The notes under the pieces are model-generated. The model searched no databases, was not told where the DNA came from, and was given only the letters and a program-made list of their open reading frames with translations. A program made the translations under genes and the position numbers. Below, one piece after another: positions 14,917 to 24,330 of a DNA stretch of 38,352 bases (position 1 is its first letter; each line of letters starts with the position of its first letter). Origin of the DNA: Verrucomicrobiota bacterium (GTDB taxonomy: Bacteria; Verrucomicrobiota; Verrucomicrobiia; Opitutales; Opitutaceae); NCBI GenBank assembly GCA_023446735.1, contig JAEXPQ010000060.1, positions 1-38,352 on the forward strand, in the 5' to 3' direction.

Positions 14917-17900
14917 ATGATTTCCTGGTTCTTCAAACGTTTCGCCGGCCGTCACCACCGGAAGTTCATCCAGTCGTGCCAGCCTATCGTCGCGAAAATC
15001 AACGCGTTCGAAGCCGAGTACCAAGCGCTCACCGAAGAGCAACTCCGCGCCAAAACCGACGAGTTTCGCGCCCGCGTGAAGGCCGGTGAGTCGCTGGACG
15101 ACATCCTGCCGGAGGCTTTCGCGACCGTGAAGAACGCCGCTCGGCGCCTCTGCGGGCGCACGGTCGTGGTTTGCGACCACGAGTTGACCTGGAACATGGT
15201 GCATTTCGACGTCCAGCTCATCGGCGGCGTGGCACTCCACCGCGGTCGCATCGCGGAAATGGCCACCGGCGAAGGCAAAACCCTTGTCGCCACCCTCCCC
15301 CTCTACCTCAACTCGCTCACCGGCGAGAACACCCAGCTGGTCACCGTCAACGACTACCTCGCGCGCCGTGACTCCCAGTGGATGGGGCATCTCTACACAC
15401 TCCTCGGGGTCTCCGTCGGCTGCATCCAGCAGCAAATGCCGCCGCACGTGCGCCGCGAGATGTACGGCCGCGACATCACCTACGGCACGGCTTCCGAATT
15501 CGGTTTCGACTACCTGCGCGACAATGGCATGGCCACGCGCAAGGAGGACCAGGTGCAGCGCAACCACTGGTACTGCATCGTCGACGAGGTCGACTCCATC
15601 CTGGTCGACGAGGCGCGCACGCCGCTGATCATCTCGGGACCGGCCCCGGTCGAACGAGAACAGCCGTTCACCCGGCACAAGGCCGGGATCGAGGCCCTCT
15701 TCTCCGAACAGACCCGGCTGTGCAACCGGCTCATCGGCGAGGCGAAGACATTGCTCGAGAAATCGAACCGCACGCCCGACGAGACCTACACCGCCCAGAT
15801 CCAGATGCTGCAGGTGAAGGCCGGCATGCCGCGCAACAAGCTGCTCCAGCGGCTGATGGAGACCGCCGAGTTCCGGAAGCTGCTCGACAAGATCGACCTC
15901 GAGATGAACACGGACTTCCGGAAGGACGAATACTACAAGCTCAAGGAGGAGCTGTATTTCGTCATCGACGAGCGCCAGCACCAGGCCGACCTCACCGAGA
16001 AGGGCCGCACCTTCCTTCGTCCCGACAATCCGGATGCCTTCATGATGCCCGATGTGGCGACGGCCTACATGGAGATCGACAAGGACTCCACCAAGTCCCC
16101 CGCCGAGAAGGAAGCCGCCAAGGTCCAGCTCCAGGAGTTCCAGGAGCAGGTCTCCGAGGATATCCACGCGATCTCCCAACTGCTCCGCGCCTACAGCCTG
16201 TACGAGCGCGATGTGCAGTACGTCGTCTCCCCGGACGGCAAGATCGTCATCGTCGACGAGAACACCGGCCGCATCATGCCGGGCCGCCGCTGGTCCGACG
16301 GCCTCCACGGTGCGGTCGAAGCGAAGGAAAACGTCACGATCGAACGCGAGACGCGCACCTACGCGACGATCACCATCCAGAACTACTTCCGCATGTACCG
16401 GAAGCTCGCCGGCATGACCGGCACCGCCGAGACCGAGGCGATGGAGTTCATGGACATCTACAAGCTCGCCTGCACGGTCGTGCCGACGAACAAGCCCTGT
16501 ATCCGCCAGGATGCCAACGACCTGATCTTCAAGACCCGGCGCGAGAAGTTCGGCGCCGTCATCAAGGCGATCCAGGAGGCCCACGGCCGCGGCCAGCCGG
16601 TCCTGGTCGGCACCGTCTCCGTCGAGTCCTCGGAGGTGCTCAGCCGCATGCTCAAGCGTACCGGCATCGTACATGCCGTGCTCAACGCCAAGTACCACCA
16701 ACAGGAGGCCGAGATCGTCTCCCGTGCCGGTCAGCGCGGAGCCGTGACCATCGCCACGAACATGGCCGGCCGCGGCACCGACATCAAACTCGGGGAAGGC
16801 GTGGCCGAGATCGGCGGTCTTCTCGTCATCGGCACCGAACGCCACGAGTCCCGCCGCATCGACCGGCAGCTGCGCGGCCGTTGCTCGCGCCAGGGCGACC
16901 CGGGCCAGTCGCGTTTCTACATTTCCCTCGAGGACGATCTCATGCGCCTCTTCGCCTCCGGCGGCATGATGGCGAAGATGATCGAGAATTCGATGAAGGA
17001 GGGCGAGGAGCTCGAACATCCCTGGCTCAACAAATCGATCGAGTCCGCGCAGAAGAAGGTCGAGCAGCAGAACTACTCGATCCGCAAACGGCTGCTCCAG
17101 TACGACGATGTCCTGAACAAGCAGCGCGAGGTGATCTATTCGATCCGCAACGCCGCCCTGCACTCGGACCGGAGCAAGGAGCAGATCTTCGACTTCATCG
17201 ACGAGGAGATGCTCTACCGCGCGGAACTGGCCGGTTTCGGCGAGAAGGACGGCCCGCCCCCCGCCAAGCTCGAAGCGTTCGTCGGATGGGTGTGCATGCA
17301 CTTCCCCGTTTCGCTCAAGATCGAGGAGCTCCAGGGCATGAACGACACCGCTGCCGGCTCGCTCGTCGCGGCCAAGGTCAAGGAGGCCTACGCGCTCAAG
17401 GAGTCGGTGGAGAATCCCGACGCCCTCGGTTCGTTGGAGCGTTTCGTCATCATCAACGCGATCGACCACCACTGGCAGGAGCATCTCACGGAGATGGAGG
17501 ACCTCCGCAAGAGCGTCGGCCTGCGCAGCTACGGCCAGAAGGATCCGCTCAGCGAGTACAAGAGCGAGGCGTACAAGTACTTCGAGGAGCTCATGACCAA
17601 TGTGCGGCTCCAGATCTGCACCGGTCTCTTCCGCACCGCCACGAATCGCGATGCGTTCGAGAACATGATGGCCATCCTCTCCCGCACCTTGCGGATGGAA
17701 AGCCCGGCGACCACGCCGCCTCCGCCCGCGGTCGTCGCGCACACGGTGACCGAGGGAATCGCGATTCCGGGACGCTCCGCGGCCGCTACCAAGCCCGCCC
17801 CAGTCGCCCCGCCGTCCCCCGAGCCTGAGCCGGAACCCGAGGCGCCGAAGGAAGTGCAGTTGCCCAAGATCTCGATCCGCCGCGAACTGCCCAAGGTCGG

Positions 17901-17964
17901 CCGCAACGACCCCTGCCCGTGCGGCAGCGGCAAGAAGTTCAAGAACTGCCACGGGCAGACCTGA
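14917..17964 (+). CDS. secA: preprotein translocase ATPase SecA
   Basis: This motor ATPase drives secretory proteins through SecYEG. It has 1,015 residues, longer than the about 900 of E. coli. Seen in order: Walker A MATGEGKT (about 114-121), TVNDYLARRD, GTASEFGFDYLRDN, the DEAD-like VDEVDSILVDEARTPLIISGP (about 222), then an insertion of roughly 80 residues (about 255-335) of a kind found in SecA from some non-proteobacterial phyla. The second nucleotide-binding domain shows VGTVSVESSEVLS, TNMAGRGTDIKLG and ERHESRRIDRQLRGR(C/A)-type motifs. The helical scaffold and wing follow, with the linker Pro/Glu-rich. The tail ends in the zinc-binding SEC-C motif CPCGSGKKFKNCH, which binds SecB and ribosomes in other bacteria. 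The ATG at 14917 fits MISWFFKRF and follows a pyrimidine tract. Confidence 0.97.
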   Translation: MISWFFKRFAGRHHRKFIQSCQPIVAKINAFEAEYQALTEEQLRAKTDEFRARVKAGESLDDILPEAFATVKNAARRLCGRTVVVCDHELTWNMVHFDVQLIGGVALHRGRIAEMATGEGKTLVATLPLYLNSLTGENTQLVTVNDYLARRDSQWMGHLYTLLGVSVGCIQQQMPPHVRREMYGRDITYGTASEFGFDYLRDNGMATRKEDQVQRNHWYCIVDEVDSILVDEARTPLIISGPAPVEREQPFTRHKAGIEALFSEQTRLCNRLIGEAKTLLEKSNRTPDETYTAQIQMLQVKAGMPRNKLLQRLMETAEFRKLLDKIDLEMNTDFRKDEYYKLKEELYFVIDERQHQADLTEKGRTFLRPDNPDAFMMPDVATAYMEIDKDSTKSPAEKEAAKVQLQEFQEQVSEDIHAISQLLRAYSLYERDVQYVVSPDGKIVIVDENTGRIMPGRRWSDGLHGAVEAKENVTIERETRTYATITIQNYFRMYRKLAGMTGTAETEAMEFMDIYKLACTVVPTNKPCIRQDANDLIFKTRREKFGAVIKAIQEAHGRGQPVLVGTVSVESSEVLSRMLKRTGIVHAVLNAKYHQQEAEIVSRAGQRGAVTIATNMAGRGTDIKLGEGVAEIGGLLVIGTERHESRRIDRQLRGRCSRQGDPGQSRFYISLEDDLMRLFASGGMMAKMIENSMKEGEELEHPWLNKSIESAQKKVEQQNYSIRKRLLQYDDVLNKQREVIYSIRNAALHSDRSKEQIFDFIDEEMLYRAELAGFGEKDGPPPAKLEAFVGWVCMHFPVSLKIEELQGMNDTAAGSLVAAKVKEAYALKESVENPDALGSLERFVIINAIDHHWQEHLTEMEDLRKSVGLRSYGQKDPLSEYKSEAYKYFEELMTNVRLQICTGLFRTATNRDAFENMMAILSRTLRMESPATTPPPPAVVAHTVTEGIAIPGRSAAATKPAPVAPPSPEPEPEPEAPKEVQLPKISIRRELPKVGRNDPCPCGSGKKFKNCHGQT

Positions 17965-17996
17965 GCTGCGCGTTTGCGCCCCTGCTCGATCGCACC

Positions 17997-18025
17997 AAGG
18001 CGAACCTTCCGGGTTCGCCTTTTTG
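17997..18025 (+). terminator. intrinsic terminator of secA
   Basis: AAGGCGAACC (17997-18006), loop TTCCG, then GGTTCGCCTT (18012-18021) form a 10-bp stem running into TTTTTG. It begins 32 bases after the secA stop. Confidence 0.85.
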
Positions 18026-18071
18026 TTCGTCGGAAATCCTCCCGCGAAACCCAAAAGGCGCCCGACAGGGC

Positions 18072-18092
18072 GGCCGAGGAGGAACCTCGGCC
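18072..18092. other. GC hairpin at the end of purH
   Basis: GGCCGAGG (18072-18079) and CCTCGGCC (18085-18092) form an 8-bp stem with a 5-base loop, just past the purH stop on the minus strand. There is no T tract on either side, so it may slow polymerase or protect the 3' end rather than terminate by itself. Confidence 0.4.
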
Positions 18093-18105
18093 ATTGACGG
18101 CTCGC

Positions 18106-19653
<1,548 letters not shown>

Positions 19654-19659
19654 CCGCAC

Positions 19660-19680
19660 GTTTTCGGCAGCGGCGAAAAC
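19660..19680. promoter_or_regulatory. 7-7-7 dyad before purH, candidate operator
   Basis: GTTTTCG (19660-19666), a 7-base spacer, and CGAAAAC (19674-19680) form a perfect inverted repeat 7 to 27 bases upstream of the purH ATG. It could bind a dimeric regulator or fold over the ribosome-binding region. The half-site CGTTTTC resembles part of the enterobacterial PurR box, but the spacing does not match that box. Confidence 0.4.
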
Positions 19681-19772
19681 CGTCGCAATCCCAAAGGCGC
19701 GAACTTGCACCGCCGCGCGCCGTTCCAGCCGCCGGAAGGCGCCCGCCACCCGCCCCGCTTATCCTTCGCGCG

Positions 19773-19792
19773 CGGGCAACTGCGGTTGCCCG
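19773..19792. other. hairpin after the hybrid kinase gene
   Basis: CGGGCAAC (19773-19780), loop TGCG, and GTTGCCCG (19785-19792) form a perfect 8-bp stem 10 bases past the kinase stop on the minus strand. No T tract follows, so termination here is uncertain. Confidence 0.4.
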
Positions 19793-19802
19793 GACGGAAG
19801 CC

Positions 19803-22800
19803 CTAGCCGTTGCGGCTCTGGCGCAGTTCGCCCACGGCCCGGAGCAGCGCCGCCGGATCGTACGGTTTGCCGAGCATCTTCACCTCGTCGCCCGGGAAGA
19901 ACTCCGGTTGGATCGTGCCGGCGGAATAGCCGGAACAGAACAACACCGGCTGCCGCGGGTCCCGCGCCCGGATCCGCTCGTACACCTCGCGACCGCTGAG
20001 CTTCGGCAGGATTGCATCGAGCACCACCACCACGAACGCCCCGGCGCGTTCCTGGTACCTCGCCCACCCCTCTTCGCCGTCCTCGGCCGCCACCACCGCA
20101 TAGCCCGCGCGTTCCAGCACCCGGGTCGCAAGCTTCGCGACCGACGGATCGTCCTCGACGAGCAGCACGATGCCCGCGCCAGGTGGCGGCGTCGCCGGCG
20201 CCTCGGCCCTGACCGGCTCCGCCGTCTTCGTCTGCACCGGGAAAAAGACCCGGAAGGTCGTCCCGACCCCCACCTCGCTGTACACGTGGATCAGGCCCTC
20301 GTGTTTCTGCACGATGCCGTACACGACCGCCAATCCCAGTCCGGTCCCCTTCTCCTTGGGTTTGGTCGTGAAGAACGGGTCGAAGATCCGCGCGATCGTG
20401 GCGCGATCCATTCCGTGGCCGGTGTCGGACACCGCCACCTGCATGAACCGGCCGCGCCGCGCCCACGGGTGCGCCTGCCGATACGCCTCGTCGAAGACGA
20501 CCTCCTCGAGCTCCACCGTGATCCGGCCGCCGTGCGGCATCGCGTCCCGCGCGTTGATGCACAGGTTCATGAACACCTGCTCCAGTTGTCCTCGATCGCC
20601 GCGGACATTCCCGGGATTGGCGGTTGGCTTGAAAACGACCTCGATCTGGGCGTCGAGCAGGCGGCGCAGCATCTTGATCTGCCCGGCGAGCACGTCGTTC
20701 AGGTCGAGGTCGCCCGTCGGACCGGCCTCGTCGTCCCGACTGAAAACGAGCAACTGTCGCGTGAGCTGCACCGCGCGCTCCGCGGCCTCCATCACCTGGT
20801 GGAGACACTCGGCGCGATCCTCCGCCGTATCCGCATCACGGGCCTGGAGCCCGAAGCCCTTGATCACCTGCAACAGGTTGTTGAAATCGTGCGCGATGCC
20901 GCCGGCCAACAGTCCCACCGCCTCCATCTTCTGCGACAACCTCACCTGATCCTCGAGCTTCGATTCCCGGGTCACATCCGTGCCGACCATCACGTAGCTC
21001 GACTCCGGGCCCGCCGGGTTGCGGATCGGAAACGCGGCCAACTGCAGCAGGCATACGGTGCCGTCCGGACACGATCCCTGCACTCGCTGCGACCATTGCT
21101 TCCCCACCTCGAGGTCGGCCACCAAACGCGCGGGGGTGATCGGCTCCTCGCCGGGCTCGGGATGAAACCACCGGCACACCGCCTCCATCCCCAGCGGCAG
21201 CGCGAGTCCGGTCGCCCGGCGGAACGCGGCATTGAGGTAGTGCACCGAGCCATCGGCGTCGAACAACAGCACCACGTTGGCGCTTTGTTCGACGGCCGCG
21301 GCGAGCCGCATCCGCTCGAGCTCCGCCTGCCGCCGCTCCGTCAGGTCGAGCCGGGCCCCGAGCACCCGCACGGTCCGCCCCGCCTGGTTCCGCTCGAAGA
21401 AAACCCGCTCGTAGACGTGCCGGATCTGCGCATCGCTCCGCACGACCCGATACTCCAGCACGCGATGATCGTCGCCGTCGTGCATCTGGTCGCGCAGGGC
21501 GCGGAGCACCCCGGCCCGATCCTCCGGATGCAGATGCCGCTCCCACGCGGCGAACCCGCTGTCGTCCCCCGGTGCGAGCCGCAGCTGCTCTCGATATCCG
21601 TCGTTCCACCACATCGCGCCGGTCGTAACGTCCCAATCCCACACCGCGTCGTTGGTCGCGCGGGCGATCAGCTGGAAATGCGCGTTGCTCCGCCGCAACG
21701 CCTGCTCGGCCCGCCGCCGTTGCAGGATGATCCAGACGAGGAGCAGGACCGTGGCGGCCAGCACTGCGATCACCGCCAGCCCCGCGAAGATCCGCGCACG
21801 GTTGACCTGGTAGAACGTCGGCGGCGCATGGAACACCTCGGCCTGCGGCGGCAGGGCGTCCGTCCCGATGCCGTGCCGGGCCAGTTGCCGATGGTCGAAG
21901 GCGACCCGCGCCGGGGACTCCGCCACGATCGGGATATTTTCGACCGGCTCCCCCGCGAGCACCCGCAAGGCTAGGCGTCCCACGAGCTCGCCGTGCCGCT
22001 CCTCCGAGAGCAGGCTGCCGCCCATCCCCTGCCAGACCGCCGTCGACCACGTGTCGCCACGGGTGTGGCGCACGAGGGGCGGCGCCACGAAGTACACCGG
22101 CACCCGGCTGCGCTCCGCCAGGCTCCGACCGAACTCCGGGTCGTCGACCAGCACCTTGCCCGCCTGATCACGAAAAATGCTCACGATCAGGACCGCCGTG
22201 TCGTCCGGCAATCGCTCGAGCTGCTGCAGGAGCGATTGCGCCGTCCAACCCTCGATCCAGTCGAACGCGAAGGGAGGGTGCTCCTTGGCGATCACCTTTT
22301 CCAGCGAACGTCGCGAAGCCTCGCCGCTTTCGGTACGACAACACACGGCCGCGATCCGGCGCACCCGAGGTTGCAGGCGCTGCACCAGGCGCAAGGTGCC
22401 GGCGAAATCGTAGCTCTGCGCCACTCCGGTGACCGCGCGGTGCTTTTGGAAGACCTCGAGGTCCGCGTCGTTCACCCCGCCGAACACAACCGGAACGTCG
22501 GCGCCGAAGCGTTCCCGATTTCCCAGCACGAGCATCACGGCCGGGTCGTCGAGGGCGATGATCAGGTCGAACGGCCGGCCCGCATACTTCATCTCGAACT
22601 GCCGGAGCAACCCCTCGGTCCGCGCGGGGTTCGGGAAGCGGCGCCAATCCAGATACTCGACGCTTGGCCGAATGTCGGGCCGGCCGTCGGCCAGCGTGTG
22701 CAAAACCGCATCCTGCTCCCCATCGCTCCAGCCGTACCCCGGATGGTAGGAATTCAGAACCAGGACCCGCGGGTGATCCGCCATCGCCTGCGGCTGGTCA

Positions 22801-22928
22801 TACCCCGCACCGTGCACCGCCAGGGCCGCGGCCAGCAGGACGGCCACGAGACTCGCCCCCCGCCAGGCGCAACGCCGTCGGCGTGCAAAAAGGCGGGCCC
22901 CGAAAGCCGACAGCCATGGATCGATCAT
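19803..22928 (-). CDS. hybrid sensor histidine kinase with periplasmic binding-protein sensor
   Basis: This is a membrane sensor kinase of 1,041 residues. An N-terminal signal or anchor (about 20-41) leads into a periplasmic ABC_sub_bind-like domain (about 50-370; typical opening VLVLNSYHPGYGWSDGEQDAV). A transmembrane helix (about 378-400) is followed by two PAS-type domains (about 415-660; FQLIARATNDAVWDWD and LAAAVEQSANVVLLFD). The kinase core has the His box GGIAHDFNNLLQVI (His about 679), the N box NLCINARDAMPHGG, DTGHGM and GTGLGLAVVYGI. It ends in a receiver with the acceptor Asp971 in VVVVLDAILPKL and the Lys in MLGKPYDP. The ATG at 22928 (MIDPWLSAF) is chosen because the frame runs open upstream only into rlmN. 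The ligand is unknown and no output regulator or transporter is adjacent. Confidence 0.92.
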   Translation of the reverse strand: MIDPWLSAFGARLFARRRRCAWRGASLVAVLLAAALAVHGAGYDQPQAMADHPRVLVLNSYHPGYGWSDGEQDAVLHTLADGRPDIRPSVEYLDWRRFPNPARTEGLLRQFEMKYAGRPFDLIIALDDPAVMLVLGNRERFGADVPVVFGGVNDADLEVFQKHRAVTGVAQSYDFAGTLRLVQRLQPRVRRIAAVCCRTESGEASRRSLEKVIAKEHPPFAFDWIEGWTAQSLLQQLERLPDDTAVLIVSIFRDQAGKVLVDDPEFGRSLAERSRVPVYFVAPPLVRHTRGDTWSTAVWQGMGGSLLSEERHGELVGRLALRVLAGEPVENIPIVAESPARVAFDHRQLARHGIGTDALPPQAEVFHAPPTFYQVNRARIFAGLAVIAVLAATVLLLVWIILQRRRAEQALRRSNAHFQLIARATNDAVWDWDVTTGAMWWNDGYREQLRLAPGDDSGFAAWERHLHPEDRAGVLRALRDQMHDGDDHRVLEYRVVRSDAQIRHVYERVFFERNQAGRTVRVLGARLDLTERRQAELERMRLAAAVEQSANVVLLFDADGSVHYLNAAFRRATGLALPLGMEAVCRWFHPEPGEEPITPARLVADLEVGKQWSQRVQGSCPDGTVCLLQLAAFPIRNPAGPESSYVMVGTDVTRESKLEDQVRLSQKMEAVGLLAGGIAHDFNNLLQVIKGFGLQARDADTAEDRAECLHQVMEAAERAVQLTRQLLVFSRDDEAGPTGDLDLNDVLAGQIKMLRRLLDAQIEVVFKPTANPGNVRGDRGQLEQVFMNLCINARDAMPHGGRITVELEEVVFDEAYRQAHPWARRGRFMQVAVSDTGHGMDRATIARIFDPFFTTKPKEKGTGLGLAVVYGIVQKHEGLIHVYSEVGVGTTFRVFFPVQTKTAEPVRAEAPATPPPGAGIVLLVEDDPSVAKLATRVLERAGYAVVAAEDGEEGWARYQERAGAFVVVVLDAILPKLSGREVYERIRARDPRQPVLFCSGYSAGTIQPEFFPGDEVKMLGKPYDPAALLRAVGELRQSRNG

Positions 22929-23050
22929 GATTGGGGGAGGCAAGCGGGCGAAGAAACGCTGCGCCCGTGTGGTTCGATGAGGGTGCCGGCACGGTAAACT
23001 CCGCGTCGGGTTCCGCAATCCAATACCCGCGACCGGCCGGCCGATCGGGC

Positions 23051-24094
23051 TCAGCCACCCTGTGTGCGCCGCGCCAGCTGCCCGCAGGCCCCGTCGATGT
23101 CCGCACCGAGGGAGCGGCGCAGTGTCACCTTCAGCCCGGTACGCTTCAACGCCGCCCCGAAAGCCTCGCGCCGCGCCTGCGGCGTCCCGCGCAACCCCTG
23201 GATCTCCGCCCCCGCGATCGCGTTGAACGGGATCAGGTTGATGTGCACCGGAATCCCGGCGACGAAGTCCTGCAACGCCACGAGGTCCGCGTCGGTGTCG
23301 GTCAACCCGTCGAACAGCAGGTACTCGATCATCAAGGGCATCTTCTGGCGCGCCGTCACGGCCTCGGCCGCCGCGCGCAACTCGGCCAGCGGGTGGCGTT
23401 TGGTGGTCGGCACCAGCCAGCGTCGCACCTCCTCGCGCGCGCTGTGCAGGCTGAGCGCGAGGTTCACGCCGGGAAACCGCTCCGCGAACCGCACCATCGC
23501 CGCCGGCACGCCCACCGTCGATACGACGATGTGCCGCTCGGTGAAATTGAAACGCGCGGGATCGCGCAACGCCGCGAGCGCCTCGGCGACCGCCGCCTCG
23601 TTGTGGAGCGGCTCGCCCATGCCCATGAACACGAGGTTGCGCAGCGAACGTCCCTCGGAGCGAAACAACCGCGCCGCCTGCAGCACCTGGTCGATGATCT
23701 CCGCCGCCGTCAGGTTGCGTCTCAACCCGAGCTTGCCGGTCGCGCAGAACGCGCAGTCGGCCGCGCATCCGACCTGCGTGGAGAGACACAACGAGCTCCG
23801 CCCCGTGTGAAACCGCAGCATCACGCTCTCGATCACCGCACCGTCGCGCGTGCGGAAGCCCAGCTTGCTGGCGCCATCCATCGCCGAGTCTTGCCGCGAC
23901 ACGAGATCCAGCGGCGCCCACTCGACTTCCGCCGCCATCGTCGCGCGCGTCATCTCCGGCCACGCCGCCAGCACGTCGGCGACCGGAAACCGGTGCTTGA
24001 ACAGCGCCTTCTCCACCGCACGCAGGTCGACTGCCGGCACTTTCAGCCGGCGGGCCAACGCGCGCAGCGCAGGGAGGTCGTGGACGTCGATCAT
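23051..24094 (-). CDS. rlmN: RlmN-type 23S rRNA/tRNA adenine-C2 methyltransferase
   Basis: This radical-SAM enzyme methylates C2 of A2503 in 23S rRNA, and A37 of some tRNAs in other bacteria. The 347-residue product has the family's CxxxCxxC cluster ligands C110, C114 and C117 (GCAADCAFCATGKLG), the GMGEPLHN motif, VSTVGVPAAM, LSLHSA and the closing GADIDGACGQLA with the second catalytic Cys. An N-terminal helical HhH-like region precedes them. The start MIDVHDL (ATG at 24094) is chosen over a TTG at 24109 that adds five residues. A Cfr resistance enzyme is less likely because the N-terminal region is RlmN-like. It is divergent from glyA across a 48-bp palindrome. Confidence 0.93.
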   Translation of the reverse strand: MIDVHDLPALRALARRLKVPAVDLRAVEKALFKHRFPVADVLAAWPEMTRATMAAEVEWAPLDLVSRQDSAMDGASKLGFRTRDGAVIESVMLRFHTGRSSLCLSTQVGCAADCAFCATGKLGLRRNLTAAEIIDQVLQAARLFRSEGRSLRNLVFMGMGEPLHNEAAVAEALAALRDPARFNFTERHIVVSTVGVPAAMVRFAERFPGVNLALSLHSAREEVRRWLVPTTKRHPLAELRAAAEAVTARQKMPLMIEYLLFDGLTDTDADLVALQDFVAGIPVHINLIPFNAIAGAEIQGLRGTPQARREAFGAALKRTGLKVTLRRSLGADIDGACGQLARRTQGG

Positions 24095-24154
24095 TCGCCG
24101 CGCAGCCAAAGCGCCGACGTCGCCCCGCGCAAGCCCCGCCGCCGGCGCGTCATT

Positions 24155-24202
24155 CCGCGCGGACGTTTACCCTCACGACCGTGAGAGTAAACGTCCGCGC
24201 GG
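24155..24202. promoter_or_regulatory. 48-bp near-perfect palindrome between rlmN and glyA
   Basis: The left arm CCGCGCGGACGTTTAC (24155-24170) is the exact reverse complement of the right arm GTAAACGTCCGCGCGG (24187-24202). Inside, CTCACG (24172-24177) pairs with CGTGAG (24180-24185), with one C/A mismatch (24171/24186) and a two-base centre. The 46 pairable bases are symmetric about the middle of a divergent promoter region. It could be an operator for both genes, a cruciform or a relic of a small mobile element. There is no T tract for termination. Confidence 0.7.
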
Positions 24203-24330
24203 TTCGGTGGCGCAGGGCGCCTTTCCGCTCAACCTCCATCGAGCCCCTCTCGGACAATGCTCCGGCGATGCCGCCGCCAAGAAAACCTTTGCCCCGTCGC
24301 CACCCTACCGCAGACACTCGCGCTTTCCCG

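Noticed and set aside
14896..18054. A 1,052-codon open frame antisense to secA.
   Set aside because: High-GC shadow of the secA codon pattern; its product is low-complexity Asp/Val/Leu/Gly-rich with no domain, while secA is unambiguous.
19660..19680. A true PurR box before purH.
   Set aside because: PurR boxes are contiguous palindromes with a central CG; this dyad has a 7-base spacer.
22929..23963. Extension of the kinase frame upstream to 23963, giving a 1,386-residue protein.
   Set aside because: The extra part overlaps rlmN in another frame and has no domain; MIDPWLSAF at 22928 gives a normal membrane-sensor N-terminus.
24095..24109. TTG start of rlmN at 24109.
   Set aside because: Adds only five non-conserved residues; the ATG at 24094 fits the family start.
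24181..24330. glyA starting at 24181 or 24268.
   Set aside because: The extension is Pro/Arg-rich and absent from the family, and 24181 lies inside the palindrome.
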